DNA from: Schistosoma haematobium
Taxonomy: Eukaryota; Platyhelminthes; Trematoda; Strigeidida; Schistosomatidae
DNA: 64,000 nt
Direction: 5' to 3'
Assembly (NCBI RefSeq): GCF_000699445.3
Contig: NC_067196.1
Span: forward strand, 25,809,116 to 25,873,115
In this document: one piece after another, positions 23,882 through 35,962 of the stretch
Layout of the letters: every line of letters starts with the position of its first letter
How positions within the stretch are numbered: the first letter of the stretch is position 1
Position numbers and translations under genes: made by a program
The notes under the pieces: generated by a model
Databases searched by the model: none
Told to the model about the DNA's origin: nothing
Seen by the model: the letters and a program-made list of their open reading frames with translations, nothing else

Positions 23882-24126
23882 GGTCGCACAATTTCGTGGA
23901 TTAGTTTAAGTCAGACATTAACACCGTTGGTTGCCGTCTCAGTGGTCTAGAGGTTAAGGATTCGCGTGAGAGACCGAAGGCCCTGGGTTCGAATCTGGCA
24001 TGTCGGATCGTAGTTGTGTAGTGCTGAGGAGTCCTACAATAGGACAAAACGGCCGACCAGTACTTTCAGGTTTTCACTGGTGGTCTAATATCAATCGGTT
24101 CATGATCTCACTAAGAAATGTTATCA
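23882..24126 (+). mobile_element. SINE-B copy
   Basis: It starts late in the leader, then box A GGTCTAGAGG (about 23945), box B GGGTTCGAATC (about 23985), a hammerhead at about 24030-24075 and part of the tail. The ribozyme has CTGAGGA but AAAA instead of GAAA and GAC instead of GTC, so it should not cleave. Confidence 0.8.
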
Positions 24127-25077
24127 GTGATTAGTTTTTGGTTAAAATTCACTAAAAGCATTGATAATTATTGTAGAACACTAAAGAATCTATTCAAAAT
24201 ATGGTTTTAATAAATTTCACTTTAAAATTATTTAAGAACTGTACAAGATTTTTATTCAAGTGTACTTTTGAGATTTTTTTCATAAGTGGTATTTGTGAAT
24301 TACTCGCAATTCCGAATACATTAGGCTTCTCGAATAGTACTATGTTCTCAATAACATCATTATTTGCCAAATATCATTTAACCTTGTTATTGTTTTATAA
24401 AATGGTTTATCTGTTCTTAGTTATTTAATAAACGACTAAGTTGGACATCATATATTTAGTAGTTATCCAAGAACTCTGAAGGAAGGAAGATAGGAGAGGA
24501 TAGAATTCATTTTCTGAACCTTTCTCAATACAGGTAACCAACACATGCATAAACGTGACCTACAATTACTGTAACACTACAGTGAACATATTTTTATGCT
24601 ATTATTATTACTGTTAGTTCTGTGCTGTTTTCTCTTCTTAATTTTGATCGGTTCATTAAAAATCACTTGTAAATTTCAAATATATCTCGATGATGTATAT
24701 ACTACTGATGATTCCAACTTAAAAGTTCGAATTTCGTTGTTATTGATCAGTTAATTTTGATTTATTTCGAAGTCAACATTTGATCAGAATGTATCTGTTC
24801 ATATACATTCAGTTTATTGATAAATATAATTATTTCATCGAGATTAAAAAAAAAGCCTTTCATTTTTTTCCTAGTATTGATGTGGCGGGAAATAATTAAG
24901 CCTACTAATGAGGTCCCAACTTGATAGATTGGCAAATAACCTACGAGATATCAATTTAATAATCATTTACGTTTTGAATGAATTCTAATCATTTTTATTT
25001 TAAGTAACTTATCATATAAGTATATTTAATTTGATTAAATGAAGCTATTCATATTTTGGTTTTCAGTTATTCTGTTC
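24127..25077. other. AT-rich region, nothing recognised
   Basis: The plus frame at 24201-24428 is hydrophobic and low-complexity with no identifiable family. Confidence 0.4.
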
Positions 25078-25378
25078 ATTTACGATCCAACATACAGGAT
25101 TTGAACCCAGGACCTATCGGTTTCGCGCGCGAATGCTTATCATTTAGACCACTGAGCTGACAACTAATAGTATTAACGTCTAACTCCAACCAATCCATGA
25201 AATTGAGCCACCGTTCACCATTGTCTTCAGACTCCACTAGTCACTGCTTCTCAGTAGAACTCTAGGGAATACCTCTTGAATTCAGTCACTAGTGAGCATA
25301 TAATGATTGTTATCAGATTATGGGTTTTGTGGAGATTTTAGTAATTTAATAGTTATATTAATGAGTCAATTGATATAG
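25078..25378 (-). mobile_element. SINE-B leader and body plus the tail end of a second copy in tandem
   Basis: The minus-strand body and leader run from 25078 to GTGAGCA at about 25298; the hammerhead side is missing. A short AT spacer then leads into the complete 3' end of another minus-strand copy (GGGTTTTGTGGAG, 25322-25378). The same arrangement occurs at 36218-36326. Confidence 0.7.
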
Positions 25379-25924
25379 TTAAGCAAAATATTAAAATTAT
25401 GAAATCACGATGAATATGAACAATGTCATTACTATTTATTTCATATGAATTAAAGATAATTTTAACCGAGTAAATTCTCATTTTAATGATTTCATCTACT
25501 TAAGCTAGTGCAATTATATGGATAGTTAATTAATTAATTAATTAATGATTGAATAAATACTATAAGATTGGATTGTTGAATTATTCTGAATAAATAAAAG
25601 AAAATAATAAAAGAAACAACGTGATAATTAGATAGTAATTAATTTAGCAGTTAGATTTAACGTTATGATAAAATGATCAATTGAAAAGTATCACTAGTTT
25701 ATATGAAGATAAGGCATGAATTGATGAAATGATTATGTTTTCACTGTTCTCATATTGAATTGTTTCATTTGAATTCGTAAATAATTTTAATGTTACATAA
25801 TCAGAGAATGGATATGATGTTCAAGTATTGACTTGTATATTGAGTATCAATATCGAGTCAATTCGTGTATGTATGTGATTATTGTTGGATGTTGATGAAG
25901 ATTAGTTAAGAAAAGGTCTTCAAA
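25379..25924. other. AT-rich spacer with TTAA tandem repeat
   Basis: A short (TTAA)n run lies at about 25526-25546; otherwise nothing recognised. Confidence 0.45.
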
Positions 25925-26268
25925 TTACAAATATCCTCATTGGTGAGTAGCTTCAAGATGTAACTCCTAGTGAGAAACCGTGATCAGTGGAGTTCAACCA
26001 TGTAAGATGTAACACAGCTACCTATCTGAGACAATAATGATTGCTCAGTATAGTGAGTTGACTAAAGTTAGACATTAACGCAGTTGAATTCCAACCTAGT
26101 GGTCCAGAATTTAAGTCCAGGGCTCAAGTCCCTGTCACAAGTTTGTGGATAATCACTGATGAGAAATCCCATACTAGGATGAAATGTCCATCCACTGTTT
26201 CCAGAGTTTTAATCGTAGTCTAACTTAGATTAGATCGTGATTTAAACTACGAAAATGTTAAAAGTCTA
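25925..26268 (+). mobile_element. Old, nearly full-length SINE-B copy
   Basis: Leader (GTGAGAAACCGTGATCAGTG), degenerate body with box B-like GGGCTCAAGTCCC (about 26115), hammerhead remnant with CTGATGA and GATGAAAT (about 26155-26195) and tail follow in the right order. A three-base excess before stem II disrupts the ribozyme. Confidence 0.65.
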
Positions 26269-28389
26269 GAGGAACAACAAACGAAGCTAATTTCCATTTA
26301 GGTGAATTATCGTTCTTATACACAGATCATTGGCCAGAAAAAACATATAATAACGAAAGAATATTTCAATTAATAAATGCTCCCAATAATCATGGTAAAA
26401 CAACAATATATTTGTTATGTTTGATTGAGTTGCAAATTGAATATCTGACGTTTGACAATCTAGTGGAATTAGCTTCTTCAAAAAATGAACAACCTTTTAG
26501 AGTAAATGCACGTTAAAATTGCACAAAAGAACCAATCAAAATATTGAGAGAGAATAAGACAGGTTTGATCATGCTAATGTCATGTCAGTCAGGTCAAAGG
26601 TGAGGTATAGTTGTGTGTAATCGTGTATACTTGGGTGAATGTAAACAATGTGATATTTGTTTTCAATAACTTCATCTTCTTACTCTACAGTTATAAATAA
26701 ATCTTGTAACTATTATATTACAACATACAAATATACGTATAAATTAAGTTAGTATTAACTATTGAAACTAATAAATTTCATGTTGATAATGACTGGAATA
26801 CTTGCAAGACGTATCAACAGTAAAGTAGAACGGTTACGTAACAATATCAATAATATTGAGCCTATTCAATACATAAAAAAGCTTGAAACAACAAAGGATT
26901 CTTAACATCAGTCGTAAGAAATCGCAATAAATTACCGTTCAACGTTCATTAAAATCGTAATTAATGAATGCTTACAACAGTCAGTATCTGTCATTCATTT
27001 TAAATCACGAAAGTTCTCTCCCATTTCAGCTACTCCAACTATTGATTACTATTCATCATATAGAAGATTCATCTCACGTGTCGACACAGATCATCATCAA
27101 TTGATATCATTAAATAGTTTGGCAACAAAATGATTTAGAAGATATACAATCTTATAAATAAGATAAATTAAGCGAATAATAAATAATTAAATAAAAAAAA
27201 TCTTTCAGTGTTTCCCATTATTGCCAATTTCATTTCATCAAATTTGTTTTTATGCCTTTTCCTTTTTCCTCTTTTTTTTCAATTCTTCTTCATTGACTTG
27301 TTGTTATTATTGTTGTCCCGTTAAAACTTGTCTCTTTGTTCCTTTTGTTATTTACTGATTAATCAATGCATTCAGGTGGAAGTATACCATTTTCTCATAT
27401 ATATATATATTTAAAGAGTAATCGGAAAATACAATAAAAAAGGAATTTATATTAATTTATGTACACAATTATCTTGTCATATAAATGACACCTAGTATTA
27501 GCAGTAGTAGTATTCTATCTTGCATACATTAACAATATTAAGGAAGGGAAACTAGCGAGATTATTAGTGGTAATAATGATAAATGTTTAAGAACACACTA
27601 AATAGTTTAGTTGTGTCATTTATAAACTGTGAAAAAAAGAATCTTTTAGGAAAAAGCATTTCACACACGTACAAAAATGAATTGTGTCAAAACGTGTTTG
27701 TTTCTGCTCGTTTACTCATTGTGAATTGTTTACTTAGTTGGTTCATTCTTCCTGTTTACTTCATTCCACACTCTATCGCTATTCCAATTTTAGATATTTA
27801 TTATTATAATTGTTTACCTATGATTTGAATGTAAATTGAATGATTTTTCTGTTGTTTTGAAACTTTGTATTTAAAAGAAAAATTGGGAATAATTTATTCC
27901 TGACTATGTACAATTGGGTATAGGATTGCTACAAGTGTGATTTTGACGTTATTCAAATGAGTTCTATTGACCGATTGCTTCCTATCAATAATCATAGATT
28001 TGATGCTGTTAAGATGTTAATATTAGTGAAATGCACTAGTATACATTTTACAGAATGGTCATTAGATTAAATGACTTAACATCAAGACTACTACTACTCA
28101 ATGATTGATGAGTATACTTTCAGAAATTAGCGTAAAAAAAGAAAGGTGTTATTGAAAAAAAAACAATAATACAGTAATGAAACAAACGAAAACAAACTTT
28201 CACGAATAATGTCGTCGAAGGAAATAAATTTAAGACAATACATAATTTCAAAAAGTTTATTTCTCCTTGAATTAGGCGCTGGCAATATTGACCAGAGATA
28301 CAATAAAAGCCTCACAGTTAAACCGTCAGGTACAGAATATGCGACGCCAACAAAAATTCTAGCATTTGTTTCTATTTATTTCTAGTTTT
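26269..28389. other. AT-rich region, nothing recognised
   Basis: Frames at 26287-26481 (minus), 27583-27828 (plus) and 28127-28315 (minus) have no recognisable domain. A short AT run lies near 27400. Confidence 0.4.
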
Positions 28390-28640
28390 GTGAAAATACT
28401 GTAGCAGAAATAATAACAGTTGCTGTTGCAGTAGTGTAGCGAGTGCTATTTACAAGGATGTTTGCAAGTGGTATGAGGCTGAATATGGAGTCGAAGTTGT
28501 AACAGTTGTGAAGACTTTCAGTGCACCAAAAGCACGGCGTTGGTAGAACACTTGGAGATCAGACGAAAAAAAAGTTGAGATGACAGAACAAACTGAAAGA
28601 TTAAAATGGATGATTGAAGGCTATGAATATGTTTCGGGTA
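28390..28640 (+). other. Possible decayed coding or exon-like patch of unknown identity
   Basis: This patch has non-AT-rich codon-like composition. One frame reads through residues such as YKDVCKWYEAEYGVEV to a stop at about 28540. The same frame then continues after the stop with EKKVEMTEQTERLKWMIEGY, ending at a GGTAAATAC that resembles a splice donor (about 28637). I do not recognise a family. It may be an old transposon ORF or an exon remnant. Confidence 0.25.
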
Positions 28641-28867
28641 AATACTTTATAACTTCTCGCCTATTGTCTTGTTTTACAGTAGTCGTGGTAGTAGTATGAG
28701 TAGTATTATTAGGAGTAAAGTGTACATAGAGCATTCATAGAATTATGGTTTACATACATGAATCAGAAGACGATAAACATTATAATAACAGTTGGAAATC
28801 TGTTCACTTAGTTAAGACAAAATTAGCGTTGAGAAACTATGAATCTATGGTAAACAAGAAACATGAA

Positions 28868-29072
28868 TTAGTTGAAGTTAAACATTAACACCGTTGGATG
28901 CCAGCTCAGTGGTCTAGAAGTTAAGCGTTCGTGCACAAGACCGAAGGTCCTGGGTTCGAATCATGTGAGGTGGTGTCGTGGATGCTCAATGCTGAGGACG
29001 AAACGGTCTTCCAGTACTTCCAGGCTTTTCATGTTGTGTAGCTTCAACTGACACATGATTCCAACTATTGAA
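28868..29072 (+). mobile_element. SINE-B copy with deleted hammerhead stem II
   Basis: End of leader, box A GGTCTAGAAG (about 28911), box B GGGTTCGAATC (about 28951), then CTGAGGACGAAACGG at about 29000, where the whole of stem II is missing. The deletion ends fall in the repeated AGGA on either side of the normal stem II. The tail is clipped. Confidence 0.8.
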
Positions 29073-30264
29073 GAAACATATATGTTGAAAGACAACTCTT
29101 AAAGAAGATGTAGTTGCTAAACTACTACTGATGACCACTGATAATAATTGCTTGATTAGAAATTACTTCCCGCTTAGATTTTTTGTCACTTCTATTACAC
29201 AAAGTATATTATCAATCCTACTAGCGTCTAACTATATTTAGAGATATAATTTCTTAGTAGAAGATAAATTCATAAAGAAAACTTTTAACAAGTTCAGCAT
29301 TGTTTTTATAAGAAGGTAAAATAAATATAGTGGAAATCAACTATAAGTACAGTATGAGATCGTTTAACGGGTATTAATCAAAAAAGTCATTATAAGTTCA
29401 TCATTCAACATCAGAAAAGCACTAATGTGTTTCTAATATATTTGCATCGCCGTCTACCCAATATAACAGTCTTGATAGTAAAGTTTAATCAAACTTATGT
29501 ATACATAAGTCATCTGTACAGTTAATTTAAATTCTTGAACGTAACATTGGATGGCAGTAATCATGATTTTCATCCGAGTAGGCATAGGTTAAATATGACT
29601 ATAATACTTTGATGTAGCTTTCTTAATCCTATTAACATTTCTATAATTTAGTCTTACTTTGAATTGAACACTTATTAGTGTTATGTACACAGTTTATATC
29701 AATGATTCATTCATTTGGTTATCTATATGACAAGATTATTACATCATACATCATCACAAGTATGGATATACATATATGAACAAACTCTAATGACTAAATA
29801 AACACTGACATGAACGTGTTTTCTCTTAGTATTTTTATTATCGTTATTATCCTTTATATTCATTCACTTGTATACATTAATTACTATATTTACTGGAAAC
29901 AATTTGAAAATATACTGGACAAATATAGATTTCTAATTATTAAAGGTTGTAATAGTTACCGAGATATTACCCTTCCCTTCTCCCTATATATATATATCCA
30001 AGATATACATGTATAATTACATTGTGTATTTTCTAATTATCAGAATGTGAATAATAATAATAATAACAATCATAATAATAATTATTATTACAACAATTAA
30101 AAATATATATTAATAATCATAACAAAAATAATGAAGGAATAGCCATACAGAACTGTATTATTCTTTTCCTACATTATTTATTTGATTATTTAATAATTGT
30201 TAACATTTAGTCTATTCTTTATTTATTTTGTTGTTACATTGTCTTCTAAGCATTTCTTCTACTT

Positions 30265-30295
<31 letters not shown>

Positions 30296-31134
30296 GGGAA
30301 GAACAAGACAACATTTCATTTATCCAAGAATCAGTTTGCTATGAATGCTTTCATTAGCACATGTTTTCTAATCTATTATCATTATGGATAAATTTGATAT
30401 GCTTTTTTCTTTGATTTATAATAAATTGAGATTGAAAGTGAAATTTTTGTTCTAATAAAAAGAAATTTACTCCATAACAAAGTTAAATTAGTGTAATCAA
30501 ATGAATTTCAGTTTAAATAGTTAGATTATCGTAATCTTGAGCCTGTTGTTAATTGTTTGATTAATAAACTTAAGTATATCTTATGTGCTCATTGAATTGT
30601 TTGAGTAATATTTCTTTTGTTTTTCCTTATTACAGAATGTTTTGCACACGCTGTTCTGTATACTCCCCTGGCACATAATTTACATACAGGATAACAGCAA
30701 ACCTATCCCAAAACTATATGTTACATAAATAATGATATTTATTTGATTACAAGCAATGAAGATGTTTCAGCGAAGAAAATTTTTCCTTGACAATATCATT
30801 TTCTGAAGCTGGACAAACGTATTTAAGGGCAATTTTTGCACGTAGAAGTTTATAGTAAAATAGAGTAGTTTCACAAACTTATCAAAGTCAAACTTATCCA
30901 AGTGTAAGTCATTAACATGAAAAGTTTTTTAAGTAGTAATTTATAATTAGAAGGGTGCTTTTTGAATGTACTTGAAGTTTTAGAGTATTGAATAAAAAAG
31001 GATTCCATCATTTAACAAAGTAATCAGAAATCAACAAGAGCTTACCTTATGTAATAGCTTTGGAAGTAATAACAAGTAATGATCTATGGAATAAAATATA
31101 AGGAAAACTGTCTATTGAATAGAGAAGATAATAA
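29073..31134. other. AT-rich region with microsatellites
   Basis: Contains an AAT-type run at about 30047-30090 and TG/GA runs at 30265-30296. The small frames at 29810-30016 and 30197-30391 lie over these or are low-complexity. Ends at the left target duplication of the full RTE element. Confidence 0.45.
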
Positions 31135-31152
31135 TAATTAGCACTGACTTAC

Positions 31153-33417
31153 TTACTTACACCTGTTACTCCTCGTGAAGGAGCATAGGTCGCTCACCAG
31201 CATTCTCCATCCAACCCTGTCCTGGGCAATCCTTTCCAGCTCCTTCCAGTTGTAATTCATCCTTTTCATATCTGCTTCTATTATCCGACGTAATGTGTTC
31301 TTTGGCCTTCCTCTTTTCCGCTTCCCTTCAGGATTCCAAGTTAGAGCTTGCCTCGTGATGCAGTTTGACGATTTGCGTAATGTATGTCCTATCCATTTCC
31401 ATCGTCTTTTCCTAATTTCTTCTTCAGCTGGAAGTTGGTTTGTTCTTTCCCACAGAAGGCTATTGCTGATGGTATCCGACCAATGGATGTTGAGTATCTT
31501 GCGTAGACAGCTATTTATAAATACTTGTACTTTCTTGATTGTGGTTGTTGTAGTTCTCCAAGTTTCAGCTCCATACAGTAGAATTGCCTTGACGTTCGTA
31601 TTGAAGATTCTCACTTTGATATTGGTTGAAAGTTGTTTTGAGTTCCATATGTTCTTCAATTGTAGGAATGCGGCCCTTGCTTTGCCAATCCTCGCCTTTA
31701 CGTCTGCATCTGAACCTCCATGTCTATCGACGATGCTTCCCAGATATGTGAAGGATTCTACATCTTCCAGAGTTTCGCCATCAAGGGTGATTGGATTGCT
31801 GATCTCCGCTTTGAATTTGAGGACCTTGGTTTTCCCTTTGTGTATACTGAGGCCTACTGATGCAGAGACTGCTGCTACATTGGCTGTCTTTATCTGAATC
31901 TGTTCACGTGTACGTGATAGGAGGGCTAGGTCATCTGCGAAGTCCAGATCGTCTAATTGGTTCTGAGCTGTCCATTGTATTCCGTGTTTTCCTTCAGATG
32001 TCGAGGTCTTCATAATCCAGTCGACCACCAGAAGAAAGAGGAAGGGAGAGAGTAAACAGCCTTGTCTGACTCCGGTCCTTACTTGGAATGCATCTGTCAG
32101 CTGTCCTCCATGCACTACTTTGCACTGTAGTCCGTCGTATGAGTTCCGGATAATATTGACAATCTTCTCAGGAACTCCGTAGTGTCGAAGAAGTTTCCAT
32201 AATGTCCTCCTATCTACACTGTCGAATGCCTTTTCACAATCAATGAAGTTGATGTATAGTGACGAGTTCCACTCAACTGATTGTTCGACGATGATCCGTA
32301 GTGTTGCAATTTGGTCTGTGCACGACCGATCCTTTCGGAATCCAGCTTGTTGATCTCGAAGTTGGGCATCTACTGCATCCTTCATCCGGTTCAGCAACAC
32401 CCTGTTGAAGACTTTCCCTGGTATTGACAGTAGTGTAATGCCTCTGTAGTTTTCACATTTGCTCAGATCTCCTTTCTTTGGAATCTTGATGAGGTGTCCT
32501 TCTTTCCAGTCCATTGGCACTTGTTCCTCCTCCCAAATCTTTTTGAATAGAGGGTAAAGCATGCTTGTGGTTACTTCGACGTCTGATTTCAGTGCTTCAG
32601 CTGGTATGTTGTCGGGTCCTGCTGCTTTCCCGTTCTTGATTTGTCTGACGGCCATTCTAATTTCTTCCGTCGTTGGTGGGTTGACATCTATAGGAAGATC
32701 TGTGTGTGCTGCTTCGATGTTCGGTGGATTCATTGGAGCCGGCCTATTCAGGAGTTCCTCGAAGTATTCTACCCATCTGTTTCGCTGTTGTTGAATTTCA
32801 GTGATTGGCTTGCCTTCTTTGTCTTTGACCGGCCTCTCTGGTTTACTGTATTTCCCTGATGGTTTCTTCGTTGTATCGTAGAGCTGTTTCATATTTCCTT
32901 CTCTAGCAGCTTTTTCTGCCGTCGTTGCTAATTCTTCCACGTATTTCTTCCTGTCGGCTCTAATGCTCCTCTTCACTTGCTTGTTTGCTTCTATGTATTC
33001 AGCTTGTGCTTGGACTTTCTCTGCTCGTGTTCGGCTGTTGTTAATTGCTGTCTTCTTGTTCTTCCTTTCTTTGATCTTGTCCAGTGTTTCTATAGAGATC
33101 CATTCCTTATGATGGTGTTTCTTTAGGCCCAGAACCTCTTGACACGTTGAAGTCAATGTTTCTTTGATGCCTTTCCAGTTGTCCTCCATGGTAGTTTCTT
33201 CTTCCTTCAGTAGATCTTGAAAGGCTTGGAACCTGTTGTTGAGAGCTATCTTGAATTCATTGAGTTTGTCAGTATCTCGAAGGAAGGCTGTATTGAACCT
33301 TTGTATTGCTGTTTGTCCACTTGTCCAGTTCTTTTTTAGCTTCAGTTTTAAATTGGCTACAACTAGGTGGTGATCTGAAGCTACGTCAGCTCCTCTCCTG
33401 GTTCTCACATCTTCCAT
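31153..33417 (-). CDS. RTE reverse transcriptase (downstream frame)
   Basis: A 754-residue frame. It begins with the last catalytic block of the endonuclease (SDHH at 14-17), so its first Met is probably not a real start; the protein should be fused to the upstream frame. The reverse transcriptase core follows: KIPKKGD and NYRGITLL (about 311-330), GFRKDRSC (about 359), motif [10 protein letters not shown] (391-399, catalytic Asp 393), motif [12 protein letters not shown] (449-459) and motif C FADD (493-496). All three catalytic Asp are present. A C-terminal domain rich in basic residues ([13 protein letters not shown], 699-711) ends in SNRCK. The enzyme copies element RNA at a nicked target site. 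No internal stop is seen, so this copy may be recent. Confidence 0.9.
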   Translation of the reverse strand: MEDVRTRRGADVASDHHLVVANLKLKLKKNWTSGQTAIQRFNTAFLRDTDKLNEFKIALNNRFQAFQDLLKEEETTMEDNWKGIKETLTSTCQEVLGLKKHHHKEWISIETLDKIKERKNKKTAINNSRTRAEKVQAQAEYIEANKQVKRSIRADRKKYVEELATTAEKAAREGNMKQLYDTTKKPSGKYSKPERPVKDKEGKPITEIQQQRNRWVEYFEELLNRPAPMNPPNIEAAHTDLPIDVNPPTTEEIRMAVRQIKNGKAAGPDNIPAEALKSDVEVTTSMLYPLFKKIWEEEQVPMDWKEGHLIKIPKKGDLSKCENYRGITLLSIPGKVFNRVLLNRMKDAVDAQLRDQQAGFRKDRSCTDQIATLRIIVEQSVEWNSSLYINFIDCEKAFDSVDRRTLWKLLRHYGVPEKIVNIIRNSYDGLQCKVVHGGQLTDAFQVRTGVRQGCLLSPFLFLLVVDWIMKTSTSEGKHGIQWTAQNQLDDLDFADDLALLSRTREQIQIKTANVAAVSASVGLSIHKGKTKVLKFKAEISNPITLDGETLEDVESFTYLGSIVDRHGGSDADVKARIGKARAAFLQLKNIWNSKQLSTNIKVRIFNTNVKAILLYGAETWRTTTTTIKKVQVFINSCLRKILNIHWSDTISNSLLWERTNQLPAEEEIRKRRWKWIGHTLRKSSNCITRQALTWNPEGKRKRGRPKNTLRRIIEADMKRMNYNWKELERIAQDRVGWRMLVSDLCSFTRSNRCK

Positions 33418-34171
33418 TGTCCTTCGGAATTTTTTTGATGCAAATATGGTCTATCTGGTTCTCTGTAGTGTGGTCCGGTGAGATCCATGTAGCCTTGTGT
33501 ATACGTTTGTGTGGAAATATTGTGCCTCCTATGACTAATTTGTTGAATGCACACAAATTTGCAAATCTTTCTCCATTTTCGTTCCTCTCTCCCAGTCCAT
33601 GTCGTCCCATAATATCTTCATATCCAGTGTTGTCTATTCCGACCTTGGCATTTAGATCTCCCATCAGAATGGTGAGGTCCTTTCTTGAGCATTTCTCTAT
33701 GATTGACTGCAGCCGCTCGTAGAATTGATCTTTAATGTCGTCGTTGCTATCATTGGTGGGTGCATAACATTGGATAATATTCATTAAGATCCCCTCCTTC
33801 TTTGTTTTGAATGATGCTTTGATGATTCTGGATCCGTGGGATTCCCATCCTACAAGTGCATTTCGTGCTACTTTGGACAGCATTAGAGCAACTCCCTGTG
33901 TGTGTGGAGCATTTTCCTCTTCGTGACCGGAGTATAGCAGCATCTCTCCCGTAGCTAGCCTTTTCTGTCCAGCTTGGGTCCAGTGGGTTTCGCTGATTCC
34001 CAGTACTGCCAAGTTGTATCTCCTCATTTCCGTTGCTATTTGGCTGGTCTTCCCGGTTTCCCACATTGTTCGGACGTTCCATGTACCTATAAAAATTTTT
34101 GCTCTGGTTGTTGGAAGGGGCATCGGCCTCGTGGCTTCCGAAGGAATTCGGCTTTCACCATGAAGCGTCAT
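33386..34171 (-). CDS. RTE apurinic/apyrimidinic-type endonuclease (upstream frame)
   Basis: A 261-residue frame for the nuclease that nicks target DNA to prime reverse transcription. Visible motifs: GTWNVRTM (29-36), GISETHW with catalytic Glu 61, YAPTND (136-141), GDLNA (171-175) and [10 protein letters not shown] near the end. The final SDH block is missing because the frame shifts after a run of seven A's at about 33430; the missing part is found at the start of the downstream frame. Six A's would join the two. The frame stays open upstream for about 30 codons, to a stop at 34259-34261, without an ATG, so the true N-terminus is uncertain. It overlaps the RT frame by 32 bases. Confidence 0.88.
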   Translation of the reverse strand: MTLHGESRIPSEATRPMPLPTTRAKIFIGTWNVRTMWETGKTSQIATEMRRYNLAVLGISETHWTQAGQKRLATGEMLLYSGHEEENAPHTQGVALMLSKVARNALVGWESHGSRIIKASFKTKKEGILMNIIQCYAPTNDSNDDIKDQFYERLQSIIEKCSRKDLTILMGDLNAKVGIDNTGYEDIMGRHGLGERNENGERFANLCAFNKLVIGGTIFPHKRIHKATWISPDHTTENQIDHICIKKIPKDNGRCENQERS

Positions 34172-34358
34172 AATTCTTCTAAATGAAGACCTTCTAACTC
34201 TCAGGGCAGAGTTAAAATGGTTTGAATTATTTTTTCTGGTAAGCGTTTTTTTAGCGAGTTAGTTTTCTACGGGATGGGGACGCTAACCCCATGCCCAACC
34301 CTCCTCCTTTACCCGGGCTTGGGACCGGCAGTAACTCTAGAAGAGCTACAGGCGGAGT
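34172..34358 (-). other. RTE 5' region, GC-rich, probably structured
   Basis: Much richer in G and C than its surroundings, with short self-complementary blocks (AACTC with GAGTT near the 5' end; CCGG repeated around 34325; GGGGTTAGC with GCTAACCCC across strands). Several RTE and R2-type elements carry HDV-like ribozymes here, but I could not draw a complete HDV fold. Confidence 0.5.
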
Positions 34359-34372
34359 TAATTAGCACTGAC

Positions 34373-35850
34373 AATTTTTTAAAATTCGAAGGGCTATTAA
34401 GACCATGACAGAATAAGGGATTATACGTGACTCTTCTATACGCAGAGGTCAGGTTTGAAATGGTGAGTTTCTATAGCCTCGGCTGTGGACAAATTCCTCA
34501 TCCAAACCTTTTTGAAGCTAGTTCTTTTTACTTTGTAGATGATTTTGATTCACGTGATGGGGTATGACCGGAATCGACCATGTTTTTGAGAAGTGAGATG
34601 CTGATTGATTTGAATGCTCCTTTGAAAAAACACTCAGGGTAGTACTCGGATATTTATTTACCCAATGCACGTTTTGTATGATCAATTTTATAGTTCATGT
34701 ATTTTCACTATGTAAAAAAGTACTACAAGCTTTGCACCAAACTTATGAATAGTGACTACATGGTAATATGAATGAAAATGTTGATAGATATCACATGATG
34801 AGATCAACCAATAACAATATTTCTCTATTGATTGGCATCTCACGTCTGGAACGATGATATGCTTCAACTAGTAAGATTAACCTTGACTTGAAGCAAAGAC
34901 AATATTAACTCCAGAACATACACTCTTCTTCTATCCAAGTCTGCAATGAGATAAAAGATAACACAGACAAGTGTCTGTGTACCTATAAATATATCCGTTA
35001 TAGTAGTTAAGTATTTTGTTGACTGGAACGGAATTTGTAGATTTTTGTATCACTATCATAGCAGTTACACCATCTAGAGAACTACTGAAAATCAAGGATT
35101 GCTTTTAAAGTGTTTCATCCTGTATTTTGATTCCTCAGTAGAATATCCCTAAGACAACACATGAGATTATATCTATGACTTAAAGCCCTTGATTCAAGTA
35201 TAATAACTTTAGACCACCAAGTAAGATCACAGATCAGTTTATATTTTCAACTTCCATTAATCTATAGAAAATTACTACTCTCACTAATTATCATTAGTAA
35301 GTTTCTGTCTCACTCCCACAATGGTTCACTTCATCACTCACAAGTTACTAACAAAACTTCAGTAAATACATGTAGAAGATATACACTAGTGGAGTGCATA
35401 ATTGCCTGTTTTGTAAATTGGTTTTTTGAGAATTTCAGACACTGAATTGGTGATTCTCACTACTAACTGATGCTGTGCTCCGTAACATAGAATGAGATGC
35501 AACCATTACAGGGCTTAAATAATACAGTAGTGTTTCACCTATAAATTCTGAAGATCACTAGTTGTAATTTCGTAAGACTTTAGTGAAATTTCACAAAGCA
35601 AGGAATAACTGATGAGAATTTAATTGTTTTACTTCAGATCATCTGTATTAAGGTAGCATAACAATCGATGTTTTACAAAAATAACTGAAATCACTTTCTA
35701 TTGGTTTGTATACCTACAAGGAGTTGCAAATATGCCCCATACATATACTCAGAGTTTATCATTTTTCCATGATTAGATGAGGGAATACTAATCAAATGTG
35801 TAACCCACTATTGGTTATATACTGATACATTCAAGTTCATTCTAGTCACT
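34373..35850. other. AT-rich spacer
   Basis: No gene or repeat recognised. Confidence 0.4.
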
Positions 35851-35916
35851 TAATAAATATTTCACAGACTGAAATCATGAGTCGATTGAAGCTAGACCAC
35901 CATGAAAAACCTGGAA

Positions 35917-35962
35917 GCACTGGACGGCCGTTTCGTCCTACTGTGGGACTCCTCATCAGTGC
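35917..35962 (-). ncRNA. Hammerhead-like motif with altered core (SINE-B)
   Basis: Reads CACTGATGAGGAGTCCC where others read CACTGCTGAGGAGTCCC: core position 3 is A instead of C in the normal register. GAAA, stem III and GTC are intact. The same change occurs at 41786-41831. Probably inactive unless it folds in another register. Confidence 0.5.

Larger units (their letters stand above)
31135..34372 (-). mobile_element. Full-length RTE-clade non-LTR retrotransposon with 14-bp target duplication
   Basis: The perfect repeat TAATTAGCACTGAC at 31135-31148 and 34359-34372 brackets a 3210-bp element on the minus strand. Order in the sense direction: GC-rich 5' region (34358-34172), endonuclease frame, reverse transcriptase frame, and a short TAAG-type tail at 31149-31160. 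There is essentially no 3' UTR: the stop codon is formed inside the tail repeat. It is the youngest RTE copy here and has only one obvious lesion, a one-base frame change in an A run. The RTE clade assignment comes from the AP-endonuclease plus RT layout, the small size and the short tandem-repeat tail. Confidence 0.92.

Noticed and set aside
31295..31897. Plus-strand frame of 200 codons
   Set aside because: Antisense of the intact RTE reverse transcriptase; it has no domain of its own.
33306..33722. Plus-strand frame of 138 codons
   Set aside because: Antisense shadow across the two RTE frames.
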